Shown here: positions 43,801 through 51,437 of the stretch, piece by piece
How the letters are laid out: each line of letters starts with the position of its first letter
Position numbering within the stretch: position 1 is the first letter of the stretch
Assembly (NCBI GenBank): GCA_003252395.1
Contig: QKEL01000014.1
Location: 124,001 to 188,000, forward strand
Direction: 5' to 3'
Length of the DNA stretch: 64,000 bases
From: Spirochaetales bacterium
GTDB taxonomy: Bacteria > Spirochaetota > Spirochaetia > Treponematales > Treponemataceae
The notes under the pieces: model-generated
Told to the model about the DNA's origin: nothing
Database searches by the model: none
The model's input: the letters and a program-made list of their open reading frames with translations, nothing else
Made by a program: the position numbers and the translations under genes

Positions 43801-44237
43801 AGATCCTCGCCAAGGCCGCCGAGGTCATTAAAATCGGGAATATCCTCGGGCGGAAGGGAGAAGGAGTCGGGACCGAGGGAGCCGGATTCGGGCGAAGGGG
43901 TTTCCCCAAGGTCCAAGGAAGCGAGCAAATCGTCAAGGACGGAAAGGTCGCCGGAGGTTTCGTCGGCACCGGGCAGGCCGGTATCGCCGGTAAGCGAAGG
44001 GGGCGCCTCGAACGAGGGCGCCTCGAACGAGGGCGCCTCGGCTTCAGGAACGGAGGGCTTTTCTTCGCCCAGGGAGGAAATCAGGCTTTCAACGTCAATA
44101 TTCGCGGATTCGGGCGTGACTTCCGTCGGCAGGGGCAATTCCTCAAAGGTTTCGCCCCGTTGCGCGGTAACGGCCCGTTCGTCCCCGAGGCGGGTGAGTT
44201 CTTCCCTGAATAGTTCGAGATCGTGTATGCCGGGCAT
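40893..44237 (-). CDS. large acidic / TM / TPR protein, candidate periplasmic flagellar collar component (FlcA-like)
   Basis: The 1114-residue protein starts at MPGIHDLELFREEL. Residues about 30-430 are a low-complexity acidic region rich in E, D, S, P and G with the 5-residue repeat EAPSF. A folded segment around 450-545 (ISDEDLERLFAIIAKYPLNLR) precedes one membrane helix at about 549-572 (IFTMAAIVAVLLSCTAYLSY). The C-terminal 540 residues are tetratricopeptide repeats, e.g. YAAIESELYTQSLDLFNQAI and IPEAHYNMGRFLIYNYYPDL. Borrelia FlcA (BB0326) has a cytoplasmic N-part, a TM and periplasmic TPRs. The homology is architectural inference, not a search result. Confidence 0.8.
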   Translation of the reverse strand: MPGIHDLELFREELTRLGDERAVTAQRGETFEELPLPTEVTPESANIDVESLISSLGEEKPSVPEAEAPSFEAPSFEAPPSLTGDTGLPGADETSGDLSVLDDLLASLDLGETPSPESGSLGPDSFSLPPEDIPDFNDLGGLGEDLEAMDSIEPPVVEPTVEPAADVPPEDVLSEGLFNNLSEPGELDISNDFSIPDGLLTGFADEIEAERQTAPDSAEPAFDMEGMEALDNAEPSGNTDFSEMDFTPDFEGIERRGAPDEEEAIAEPLADLGDALESVAEEGADIPEIEDMDVPSMDFDLPDLGSSPDEPGAEGFGDADALGDFNLDTLELGTEEGGPSGSGIPSMDEALASMGDFSPKNGGDDFSDMSLPEDFSFPGEGPEGAAGGSAELDGFEGFSLDEDFLKSTIDSVGDEEFHIPGFADFASGSFDQNLADISSASRSSGGARKEVPDQISDEDLERLFAIIAKYPLNLRIGVEEYIAGDAGTDRQKMELVHSILRDTPLRKIAHILSDALGRTIEVPKDFEKKTFADFEEEKSSLRYVFFNKVLPIFTMAAIVAVLLSCTAYLSYQFIYRPLAAESLYRRGYAAIESELYTQSLDLFNQAIVKWEKKNWYFKYAEAYRGHRQYLLAERMYLALLARYDNDKKAGLDYAGMLLNDLRNFEKAESVIRRRVLDNYVNDPDGLMLLGDNFLEWADEDPTKFEEARKSYATLIELYGEKDPYLARMLRYFIRTDNLAEVLPLKDRFLPKRSKIEARDLVELGGYLVDKRYEPNPGDNEALREKIEDLRAVLERAVKADETIPEAHYNMGRFLIYNYYPDLAYRALDHARGLFEKAPTMTPRRVLTRVDTFRLMGELRQKDGEYLDALDLYAQGIDLYERQRENGSARQDRRVGLLYADSADIDYFLVDDYGSALDKYESAIAELYDTPSIRYRVGFLEYRGGDYGNAYDSFLLAHADVSEDRNVLYALGNTLMHRDDIFLAQGYYELLMGSLDAEKLRKGVTFPSSRADFRDFVEEYVKGSNNLGVALYRIAERNGDSKKYARAAALFAESIRASDSLTRDQVSMVRSGAQALAALNLRNMSHPKSEFKPEIYVDIPQLMQGETPLKQREDR
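44001..44040. repeat. 15-bp in-frame tandem repeat in the TPR gene
   Basis: About 2.7 copies of GGGCGCCTCGAACGA encode repeated EAPSF units. The unit is a multiple of three, so copy-number change would alter length without frameshift. Confidence 0.85.
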
Positions 44238-44317
44238 GTGTTTCCTGATGGTTCTCCGTTTGTCCCCATTATCGGAAGGCAAAAGGCGGACTTTAGGATG
44301 GATACGTTCTCAAGATT

Positions 44318-44345
44318 TTGAAGTATTTTCCGAAGATTGTAAAGA
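44318..44345 (+). promoter_or_regulatory. possible leaderless promoter of the CBM48 protein gene
   Basis: TTGAAG, a 16-bp spacer and TAAAGA end six bases before the ATG at 44352. Confidence 0.4.
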
Positions 44346-44351
44346 AGTATC

Positions 44352-45065
44352 ATGAAACGGTTTAAAAGCGCATGCATTCTCCTGGCCATATCCGCCACTT
44401 TGGGGCTATCGGCGGCCGGGATCGAGTCGGTCACGTTGAATAATCTCATGGCGGGCATTACCCGCGCCCGGGAACCGGTGGTTTCCGGCCGGTACGTGGT
44501 ATTCACGGCGGCGGGAAACGCCCGTTTCGCCGGAATAGCATTCGATTTCGAGCGATACGGGAAAACGCACTCCTTTCAGCGGCTGATCCGCCGCGACGCC
44601 GACGGGGAAACGCTGGAAAACCTGCTCTTCTTCATCGCGGAAATTCCCCCGGAGACCTCCGAAATACGGTATCGCATGGTGATCGACGGGCTGTGGACCA
44701 CGGACCCCTTAAACGCGGAGACGGGATACGACTATGCGAACGGCATGTCCGTTTCTCGCCTGCGGGTTCCGAGCTACGAGGTGTTTAAGACCGCCCAAAA
44801 GCCGTCCGGTTGCGTCCGGTTTACCTGGGAAGGCGAAAGCGGCAAGCGCGTTACCCTCGCCGGAACCTTTAACGGGTGGGACCCGTTCATGTACGAGCTC
44901 GAAGAGATCGCCCCCGGCCGGTATGAGCTGGATTTGCCCCTGCCGCCGGGAACCTGGTATTACGCCTATTTCGAGGGTACGGACCAACTGCAGGACCCGA
45001 ACAACGACGACCGCGTCTACACCAAGGACGGCCGCGTCGCCTCGGTGGTCGCCGTTTCGAGGTAA
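44352..45065 (+). CDS. secreted protein with C-terminal CBM48/AMPK-type glycogen-binding domain
   Basis: The 237-residue protein has a signal peptide (KSACILLAISATLGLSAAG). Two E-set-like halves follow. The second, from about residue 152, reads VTLAGTFNGWDPFMYELEE, then GRYELDLPLPPGTWYYAYF, the conserved pattern of CBM48/AMPK-beta domains that bind alpha-glucans. The first half (IAFDFERYGKTHSFQ, IRYRMVIDGLWTTDP) looks like a related degenerate domain. With no catalytic domain it is probably a periplasmic glucan-binding or protein-interaction module. Upstream signal: TTGAAG-N16-TAAAGA ending six bases before the ATG. Confidence 0.83.
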   Translation: MKRFKSACILLAISATLGLSAAGIESVTLNNLMAGITRAREPVVSGRYVVFTAAGNARFAGIAFDFERYGKTHSFQRLIRRDADGETLENLLFFIAEIPPETSEIRYRMVIDGLWTTDPLNAETGYDYANGMSVSRLRVPSYEVFKTAQKPSGCVRFTWEGESGKRVTLAGTFNGWDPFMYELEEIAPGRYELDLPLPPGTWYYAYFEGTDQLQDPNNDDRVYTKDGRVASVVAVSR

Positions 45066-45089
45066 GCGGCCTCGCCGCCGGCCCGCGCC

Positions 45090-46577
45090 TCAGCCCTTCT
45101 TCCGCAATTGGGCGGCAAGCTTAACCGCGTTGTACGCCCCGTCGTAAATCCCGTCTTTCTTATTCCTCATTATATTCGCGCAATACAGCTCGCCCAGGTC
45201 GCTTTCCTCGGTCAAGAGCTTTAAAGTGCGGAACAGGCCGGTTTCGGAGGCGGTTTCGATGGTCCCGTCGCCGATTTCCGAGCCGCGGATCGCGCCCCAG
45301 GCCTCGTGCCGCCCCACCCGCTGGATGAACAGTTTCGGCACCGGATAAAACGATAGTTCGCTCGGTTTGGTAATCATCACGTCCGATACGCGCATGAGAA
45401 GGTTCGTGGCGTACACGGCGCAATAGAAGTCGTCGTGCAAAAAAACGTGAATCCCGCTCACGTCGCCATCGGCGGCGCCGTCGATAAAGGCGCGGGTTTC
45501 CTTCCAATCGGAATGGAGGGTCCAGGCGATGCCGTCCTCGCGGAACCTTCGCTCGAGGTCGGCCCAACGGCCCTTGTGGTCGCCCATGTTGACGAAGAGG
45601 GCGAGCTTTTTCGACTCGATGGCGTCCTTGCAGTCCCGAGCGATGGACGCGAACCGAAGCACCTGGGCCCCCGCGCCGCCCATGGTGAGGAGGAAGCGCC
45701 GGGTGCGCCCGTCGCGCATGCGGCGCAGGCGGGCCTCGCAGTCGCCCTCGATTCCCGCGACGATCTCGTGGTCCACGTAGTGCCCCACCAGGCTGATGTC
45801 GGAGGCGGGCATGGAACTGGTGAGCCCCGCCGGGCCGCCCATGGAATGGAGGGTCCGGTAGCCCATGTACGCCGAGGGGGACTGCGCCACGTGATGGCTG
45901 CCCTCCACGATATGAAAGGCCAAGGGGAAGTTGTCGGGGATTATGGTGACCACGTCGCCCATGCCCGCGTTTACGGCGGCGTGGCCGGTCCAGGGATGGG
46001 TGGAGAAAAAGGGCAGGTCCTTGGGCACGTCGCGGTACAGGGGAACGAAGATGCGCGAGAGGGCGTCTTCTTCCACCGAGAAGGTGAGTTTTTGGGCGGC
46101 CACGCTCGTCACGTATTCCCACACGTATTTATTGAAGAGTTTCGAGCGCTGCGAGACGCGCGAGCCGAGGTTGTACAGCCCTTCCAGGTATTCGATAGTA
46201 TCCCGGGCCGCGGTTCCCGGAAAGGACATGAGGTCGAGCCAATAGGGATCGTAGCCCAGGGCGCGCGCCGCCGAGGCGATTGCGATGGCCATGCGGCTGT
46301 GGCCGAAGCCCATGCGGATGGTGCCGATCACCATTCCCCGGTCGACGTCGAAGGGCTCCCCCGCTCCGGGAGGGAGCGAGGCGGCGTCGCGCACGGTGCG
46401 CATGCCGAAATCCTCGAAGCCCCAGCCCTCGCCCACGCAGGTAAGGGTCGGGGACCGCGCGGGGTCGTAGCCGAATTTCGCGGCGTACTTATTGAAACGC
46501 CGTTCCGCCTTCCGGACTATCGAGTCCGGAATCTCGTTGCCGTACAGGGTCTTGCCCGTTTTGAAGCTATCGCGCAT
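45090..46577 (-). CDS. GT-B glycosyltransferase-like protein (MGDG-synthase/MurG-like fold)
   Basis: The 495-residue protein starts at 46577; the longer frame upstream is antisense to the WYL gene. VIGTIRMGFGHSRMAIAIASAARALGYDP (core GFGHSRMAIAIA) is the glycine-rich N-domain loop typical of monogalactosyldiacylglycerol synthase/MurG-type GT-B enzymes. The C-domain has FLLTMGGAGAQVLRF and DVMITKPSELSFYPVPKLFI, matching the nucleotide-sugar side (usual GGxG and KPxxxTxxE). The canonical final Glu region is altered (KPSELSF). A glycolipid synthesis role is possible; the substrate is unknown. Confidence 0.72.
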   Translation of the reverse strand: MRDSFKTGKTLYGNEIPDSIVRKAERRFNKYAAKFGYDPARSPTLTCVGEGWGFEDFGMRTVRDAASLPPGAGEPFDVDRGMVIGTIRMGFGHSRMAIAIASAARALGYDPYWLDLMSFPGTAARDTIEYLEGLYNLGSRVSQRSKLFNKYVWEYVTSVAAQKLTFSVEEDALSRIFVPLYRDVPKDLPFFSTHPWTGHAAVNAGMGDVVTIIPDNFPLAFHIVEGSHHVAQSPSAYMGYRTLHSMGGPAGLTSSMPASDISLVGHYVDHEIVAGIEGDCEARLRRMRDGRTRRFLLTMGGAGAQVLRFASIARDCKDAIESKKLALFVNMGDHKGRWADLERRFREDGIAWTLHSDWKETRAFIDGAADGDVSGIHVFLHDDFYCAVYATNLLMRVSDVMITKPSELSFYPVPKLFIQRVGRHEAWGAIRGSEIGDGTIETASETGLFRTLKLLTEESDLGELYCANIMRNKKDGIYDGAYNAVKLAAQLRKKG

Positions 46578-46583
46578 ACCATG

Positions 46584-46589
46584 ATTGTA
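46584..46589 (-). promoter_or_regulatory. -10 element of the glycosyltransferase-like gene
   Basis: TACAAT ends six bases before the ATG at 46577; no Shine-Dalgarno. Its -35 zone overlaps that of the divergent WYL gene near 46606-46612. Confidence 0.5.
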
Positions 46590-46628
46590 AGGCCAAACGG
46601 GCCCTTTCGCCATCATTTCCCGCCGGTG

Positions 46629-46634
46629 TATGAT
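46629..46634 (+). promoter_or_regulatory. -10 element of the WYL regulator gene
   Basis: TATGAT ends seven bases before the ATG at 46642, again with no ribosome binding site. The two divergent transcription starts are only about 65 bp apart, so the regulator could control both. Confidence 0.5.
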
Positions 46635-46641
46635 ACTACCC

Positions 46642-47562
46642 ATGAAAGCAGAACGGCTTCTCGCCATACTGACCGCCCTCCTGGGCCGGGACCGGATCTC
46701 GGCGGGGGAACTGGCGCGCCGCCTGGAAGTTTCGACCCGCACCATCCTTCGCGACATGGAAGCGCTGGCCGAGGCGGGCTTGCCGGTATATTCGAATCCC
46801 GGGAGGGACGGAGGCTTTTCGCTGGTGGAGGGGTTCCGCCTGGACGGACAGGTGTTGGACACGCGGGAGATTCAGGATATCCTCGCGGGCCTTGAAAGCC
46901 TCGCCTCGGCGGGACAGGAACGCGGCGTTCGGACCCTTATGGAAAAGTTCTCCCTGGCGCTGAGGGATTCCGAGTCGAAAGGCGTGCGCGTACCCAAAAA
47001 CCATACCTTCATAGAGCTTTCGCCGGGCCCGGCCAACCGGGAGAAGATCGCCGTGATAGAAACCGCGCTGCGGGGAAACGGCGCCATCGCCTTTTCGTAC
47101 GTGGATTCGGGCGGCGCCGTGACCGAACGGACCGTGGAGCCCCACGCCCTGGTGCATATATGGGAGGGCTGGTACCTCTACGGCTGGTGCGCGCTCCGGT
47201 CCGATTGGCGGCTCTTCAAGATTTCCCGCATGCGTTCGGTAAGCGCCCTGGAACGCCGAAGGACGGGGCCGGAGGCGAACCTGGACGAGCGGCCCTGGCG
47301 GGAAGCCTGGGCGGAAACCGAGATCGAGCCGGTAACCCTCCTCGCCGACGGAAGCCTGGCGGGCCGATTCGCGGAGTTCTTCGACGAAACGGATATGTTC
47401 ACCGACGGCTCGGGGCGGTTACGGATAGAGACCGACCTGCCGGTGAACGATTGGAGCGTTTCGTTTATTCTCGGCCTCCCCGCCCCCGTTCGCGTGCTCA
47501 GGCCGGAATCGCTAAGAAACGCGGTCCGCGCCCGGGCACGGGCCCTGCTCGAGGAAGACTGA
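46642..47562 (+). CDS. WYL-domain transcriptional regulator (DeoR/PafC-like)
   Basis: The 306-residue regulator has an N-terminal HTH (RISAGELARRLEVSTRTILRDMEAL, core LARRLEVSTRTILRD) and a wing with YSNPGRDGGFSL. A WYL domain follows from about 135, in which WEGWYLYGWCALRSDWRLFKISRM carries the ligand-binding residues. A C-terminal WCX-like extension includes WSVSFILGLPAPVRVL. WYL regulators sense nucleic acid or small ligands. Gene context does not define a regulon, although the divergent glycosyltransferase-like gene and the following esterase are candidates. Confidence 0.92.
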   Translation: MKAERLLAILTALLGRDRISAGELARRLEVSTRTILRDMEALAEAGLPVYSNPGRDGGFSLVEGFRLDGQVLDTREIQDILAGLESLASAGQERGVRTLMEKFSLALRDSESKGVRVPKNHTFIELSPGPANREKIAVIETALRGNGAIAFSYVDSGGAVTERTVEPHALVHIWEGWYLYGWCALRSDWRLFKISRMRSVSALERRRTGPEANLDERPWREAWAETEIEPVTLLADGSLAGRFAEFFDETDMFTDGSGRLRIETDLPVNDWSVSFILGLPAPVRVLRPESLRNAVRARARALLEED

Positions 47563-47657
47563 ACGGGGGGCGTGCGTGCCGAAGCGCGGCTTGGGAAGCC
47601 CTTGCCGGGCGGGGCCTATCCGGGAATTTACCGCTGGCGCCCGGGGCGCGCGGAGGC

Positions 47658-47663
47658 TACAAT
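47658..47663 (+). promoter_or_regulatory. -10 element of the sialate O-acetylesterase gene
   Basis: TACAAT ends six bases before the ATG at 47670. No Shine-Dalgarno is evident, and the -35 is weak. Confidence 0.45.
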
Positions 47664-47669
47664 AGGGGC

Positions 47670-49589
47670 ATGAACGACAACGAACTCGCCCTTCCATCCT
47701 TTTTTTCCGATTCAATGGTCCTTCAGCGGAATAAACCCATCCGTTTTTTCGGCTCGGCGCCTAAAAACGCGGAAGTACGCGTTACCTTTGCCGGCGAGTC
47801 CCGCGCCGTACCCTCGGACGGCCGTTGGTCGGCGGAATTCCCCGCCATGGACGCGGGAGGTCCCCATGAGCTCACCGTAAGCGCTGGGGAGTCCCGGCTG
47901 ACGGTTACCGATATCCTTATCGGCGAGGTATGGGTGGCCGCGGGACAGTCGAACATGGAATTGCCCCTGGACCGGACCGCCCCGTGGCCGGGAGAGGCCC
48001 TGACCGAGACGAGGCCTTCCGATATAAGGGAATTCAGCGCCCCGGTCAATCCGGAGTTTCGCCACCCGAAGGCGGATATGTCCAAGGGTCGCTGGCGGCG
48101 GGCCGACGGGCCGGAGATCGGGACCTTTTCGGCCTTAGGATACCGCTTCGCATCGCTTATCAGGGAACGACTGAACGTGCCCGTGGGAATCAGGCTCATC
48201 GCCATCGGCGGGAGCCCGGTCGAGGCATGGGTAGATAGGGAAACACTTTCCCTCTTTCCCGAATTCGCGGGCAGTTTCTCGAACGCGCGAAACGATTCCT
48301 GGCGCTCCCATACCGCCGAGGAAGACCAGCGGCGCATCGCGCGCTGGTACGACGCGCTGAACCGGGCCGACCCCGGGCTGGACTCGGACGCGGGCGTGAC
48401 CGAGCGGCTCGAGTGGCATGGCGAGGGCTGGGCGCCCTGCTCCATTCCCGAGGGACGGGGCGACGGGACCCTGGGCGACGGTCCCGGTTCCGTGTGGGTT
48501 CGCCGCTTCTTCCACGCCACCCCGGCACAGGCGAGGGCGGCGGCGCGGTTGCGGCTCGGAACCCTGGTGGATTCCGACCGCGCCTGGATCAACGGCATTG
48601 AGGTGGGTTCCACGGGCTACCGGTACCCGCCCCGCCGCTACGCCGTTCCCGAAGGGGTGATACGGGAGGGCAAGAACGAGCTGACGGTCCGAATCGTGAG
48701 CGAGGAAGGCCCCGCCCGGTTTATTCCCGGGAAACGCTACGACCTTTCCTGGGAATCGGAAAACCCCCTGCCGCGGATTGAGCTGGGAGGCCCGTGCGAG
48801 TTCAAAAGAGGCGCCGCAATGGACCCCTTGGCGGGAAAAACCTTCATGGAATGGCTCCCCACGGGGCTCTATAACTCCCGCACCGCGCCCATGTCGCTCC
48901 TGCCGATCCGCGGCGTGATCTGGTACCAGGGCGAGTCGAATACCGGCAATCCCGCGGGCTATGGGCCGCTTTTCCGCGCCGCGATCGAGTGTTGGAGACG
49001 CGCCTGGGGCGATGACAACCTGCCCTTCCTATATACGCAATTGGCGAATTACCGCGACCCGGTGTTCCTGAACCGCGCCAACGGCTGGCCGGCGATCCGG
49101 GAAGCCCAGCGGGAATGCCGCTCCGTGCCCGGTACCGGCATGACCAGCGCCGTGGACCTGGGGGAATGGAACGACCTGCATCCCGCGAACAAGAGGGAAC
49201 TCGCCCGGAGATTCGCCTTGCTCGCGCGGAAGATCGCCTATGGCGAGACGGACCTGGAAGCCGAGGGGCCGCACCCGGTGGCGGTCACGAAGGCGGCGGA
49301 CGGAAAAATCAGGGTGGAACTCACACACGCCCGCGGCCTTTCGGGCGGCCGCATCGCGGGCTTCGAGATCGGCGACGAGGCGGGGGCGTGGCGGCCCGCG
49401 ACGGGAATAACGGCGGGGGGCGCGGAAGACGGGAACGCGACGGTCGAAATAGAAACCGCCGCCCGGGAGGGAGACCGCATGCTCCGCTACGCGTGGGCCG
49501 ACGACCCGACGATCGCCTTTCCGCTCAACGGCGCCGGCCTTCCCCTCGCGCCCTTTTTAGAAAAAATCGGGTTTTCTGAAAAATACTGA
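47670..49589 (+). CDS. sialate O-acetylesterase family (SGNH-fold)
   Basis: The 639-residue esterase removes O-acetyl groups from sialic acid or plant polysaccharides. The catalytic Ser94 is in VAAGQSNMEL, oxyanion residues in GVIWYQGESNTG, and the Asp/His pair in DLGEWNDLHPANK (Asp502, His504). The N-terminal Ig-like part (SMVLQRNKPIRFFG) and an inserted beta-sandwich (about 220-360) are typical. No signal peptide is visible, so a cytoplasmic location is likely, unusual for a family often exported. Start at 47670; the frame upstream overlaps the WYL gene. Confidence 0.9.
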   Translation: MNDNELALPSFFSDSMVLQRNKPIRFFGSAPKNAEVRVTFAGESRAVPSDGRWSAEFPAMDAGGPHELTVSAGESRLTVTDILIGEVWVAAGQSNMELPLDRTAPWPGEALTETRPSDIREFSAPVNPEFRHPKADMSKGRWRRADGPEIGTFSALGYRFASLIRERLNVPVGIRLIAIGGSPVEAWVDRETLSLFPEFAGSFSNARNDSWRSHTAEEDQRRIARWYDALNRADPGLDSDAGVTERLEWHGEGWAPCSIPEGRGDGTLGDGPGSVWVRRFFHATPAQARAAARLRLGTLVDSDRAWINGIEVGSTGYRYPPRRYAVPEGVIREGKNELTVRIVSEEGPARFIPGKRYDLSWESENPLPRIELGGPCEFKRGAAMDPLAGKTFMEWLPTGLYNSRTAPMSLLPIRGVIWYQGESNTGNPAGYGPLFRAAIECWRRAWGDDNLPFLYTQLANYRDPVFLNRANGWPAIREAQRECRSVPGTGMTSAVDLGEWNDLHPANKRELARRFALLARKIAYGETDLEAEGPHPVAVTKAADGKIRVELTHARGLSGGRIAGFEIGDEAGAWRPATGITAGGAEDGNATVEIETAAREGDRMLRYAWADDPTIAFPLNGAGLPLAPFLEKIGFSEKY

Positions 49590-49601
49590 CATGAGATGTC
49601 A
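49587..49601. promoter_or_regulatory. palindrome TGACAT-GAG-ATGTCA at the esterase stop
   Basis: A perfect 6+6 inverted repeat begins at the esterase stop codon, about 50 bp upstream of the DUF3795 gene, and is followed by CCCATGGG. It may be an operator for the DUF3795 gene; a GATAAT (49614-49619) nearby could be its -10. Confidence 0.4.
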
Positions 49602-49651
49602 TGGTTCCCATGGGATAATCGCGTAAGAATAAACCCGATGGAGGACCAAGT

Positions 49652-49987
49652 ATGAACAAGGTATTGGGAATTTGCGGACTGGACTGCGCGACTTGCGGCG
49701 CGTTTATCGCCTCGAAGAACAACGACGACGAACTGCGAAAAAAGGTCGCCGCCGAATGGGCCACGGCGTACGGTTTCGCCTTCACGCCGGAGATGATCAA
49801 TTGCCACGGCTGCCTGGCCACCGACGGCGTGCAGATCGGGCACTGTTCCGAATGCGGCATGCGGCTTTGCGCCTTGGGCAAGAAGCTTGCCTCGTGCGGG
49901 GACTGCGCGGAATATCCGTGCAAGCAGGTTGCCGATTTTCACGCTCAATGCCCCGAGGCGAAGGCGAATATCGGCCTGCGGGCCTAA
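49652..49987 (+). CDS. DUF3795 cysteine-rich protein
   Basis: The 111-residue cytosolic protein starts VLGICGLDCATCGAFIAS with Cys8, Cys12 and Cys15, then CHGC, HCSECGMRLCALGK and CGDCAEYPCKQV. That is about 12 Cys in the DUF3795 pattern, probably binding zinc or Fe-S. GGAGG lies ahead of the ATG. Biochemical role unknown. It is convergent with the sigma-54 regulator gene, one base apart. Confidence 0.92.
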   Translation: MNKVLGICGLDCATCGAFIASKNNDDELRKKVAAEWATAYGFAFTPEMINCHGCLATDGVQIGHCSECGMRLCALGKKLASCGDCAEYPCKQVADFHAQCPEAKANIGLRA

Positions 49988-49988
49988 G

Positions 49989-51437
49989 TTACCGACCGTC
50001 CGAAAAGAGGTCGAATTCGCGCATTTTATTGAGGAGGGTCCGCCGGGAAATGCCAAGGTCCCGAGCGGTCCGTTCCCGATGCCCGCCGTTTCGCTCCAGG
50101 GCGGCGATAACCGCTTGCCGCTCCGCCTCGCGGATGCTGAGCGAGTCGCGACCCGCCTTGGAGCGCCACGGCTCGCCCCCGCTGGCCCCGTCGCCCGTTC
50201 CCGCGCCCTCGGCCCCGCCTTCTTTTTCCCGCAACGACTGAAAGGTTTCCATAAACAGGTCGCTTGGTGCGATCTCGGTTCCCTCGCAGAGGATGACCGC
50301 CCGTTCCACGATGTTTTCCAATTCGCGCACGTTTCCCGGAAAGCGGTAGGAGTTGAGCGCGCGGAGGGCGTCGGGGGCGAAGGAGGCGACGGGTTTGCCG
50401 TTTTGCCGGGCGAACCGCGCGAGGAAAAGCCCGGCGAGGGCCGGTATGTCGGCTTTCCGTTCCCGTAGCGGGGGAATTTTCAACCGGATAACGTTCACCC
50501 GAAAATAGAGGTCTTCGCGAAAGGTCCCGGAACGCACCAGGGCTTCCAGGTCGCGGTTGGTGGCGGCCACGATGCGAACGTCCACCGGGATGGGCCTGCT
50601 TCCGCCGACGCGGGTCACGACGCGTTCCTGGAGCACCCTGAGCAGCTTGACCTGCATGGACGCCGGCATTTCGCCCAATTCGTCCAGGAAGAGGGTGCCG
50701 CCCGAGGCGAGCTCGAAAAGCCCGGTCCTGCGGGAGTCAGCGCCGGTAAAAGAGCCCTTCTCATGGCCGAAGAGCTCGCTTTCCAGTAGGCTTTCGGGTA
50801 TGGCGCCCACGTTGACCGGCACGAAGGGGCCGGCGGCCCGGGGGCTTTGCCGGTGCAATTCCCGGGCGATCACTTCCTTTCCCGTTCCGCTTTCGCCGGT
50901 AATGAGCACCGTTGAAGCCGCGGGGGCGGCGCGGCGGATCAGGTCGCGTACGGGGACCATGGCGGGGTCGTCGCCCAGCCAGCCGGTTTCCCCCGGCCTT
51001 TCGCGGGCGGTTTCGCCCATGCGCTCGCCGAGTCGGGCCAGGCGGATCAAACGGCCGTCGGATATGGCCTTCCGAAGCCTGACGCTCAGTTCCGCGGGGT
51101 CAAAGGGCTTCACGAGGTAGTCCACGGCCCCCTTTTTCATGGCCTCAACGGCGTCGCCGATCTCGCCGTGGGCGCTCATCATGATAACGGGCACGCCGGG
51201 GCCGGAATCGCCGATGCGCGACAGGGTCTCAAGGCCGTCCATGCCCCCCATGCGAAGATCGAGTATCACGGCGTCCACGGCTTCCCGGGAAAGAATGTCG
51301 AGGGCTTCCTCTCCCGAGGCGGCTAATAGGGAATCGTAGCCGTCCAGGGCGAGAAATTCCGCCAGGGATTCCCGAAGGTTTTTTTCGTCGTCCACGATGA
51401 GGGCCCGAGAGCGGGCCTTTTCGCCGGTATCGGTCAT
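49989..51437 (-). CDS. NtrC-family sigma-54-dependent response regulator
   Basis: The 482-residue regulator has a receiver domain (Asp60 in VILDLRMGG), an AAA+ domain with Walker A GESGTGKE (181-188) and Walker B GTLFLDELGEM, and a C-terminal Fis-type HTH (RERTARDLGISRRTLLNKM). The sigma-54 contact loop reads GSFTGA (228-233) instead of GAFTGA. Its start overlaps the kinase stop. A sigma-54 promoter lies upstream of the first gene of this cluster, so it probably activates its own operon. A Gly/Ala-rich linker sits at about 405-430. Confidence 0.95.
   Translation of the reverse strand: MTDTGEKARSRALIVDDEKNLRESLAEFLALDGYDSLLAASGEEALDILSREAVDAVILDLRMGGMDGLETLSRIGDSGPGVPVIMMSAHGEIGDAVEAMKKGAVDYLVKPFDPAELSVRLRKAISDGRLIRLARLGERMGETARERPGETGWLGDDPAMVPVRDLIRRAAPAASTVLITGESGTGKEVIARELHRQSPRAAGPFVPVNVGAIPESLLESELFGHEKGSFTGADSRRTGLFELASGGTLFLDELGEMPASMQVKLLRVLQERVVTRVGGSRPIPVDVRIVAATNRDLEALVRSGTFREDLYFRVNVIRLKIPPLRERKADIPALAGLFLARFARQNGKPVASFAPDALRALNSYRFPGNVRELENIVERAVILCEGTEIAPSDLFMETFQSLREKEGGAEGAGTGDGASGGEPWRSKAGRDSLSIREAERQAVIAALERNGGHRERTARDLGISRRTLLNKMREFDLFSDGR

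Noticed and set aside
42679..44355. 558-codon Ser/Pro-rich + strand frame opposite the TPR gene
   Set aside because: Its Ser/Ser-Lys bias is the antisense image of the acidic repeat region; no start signal.
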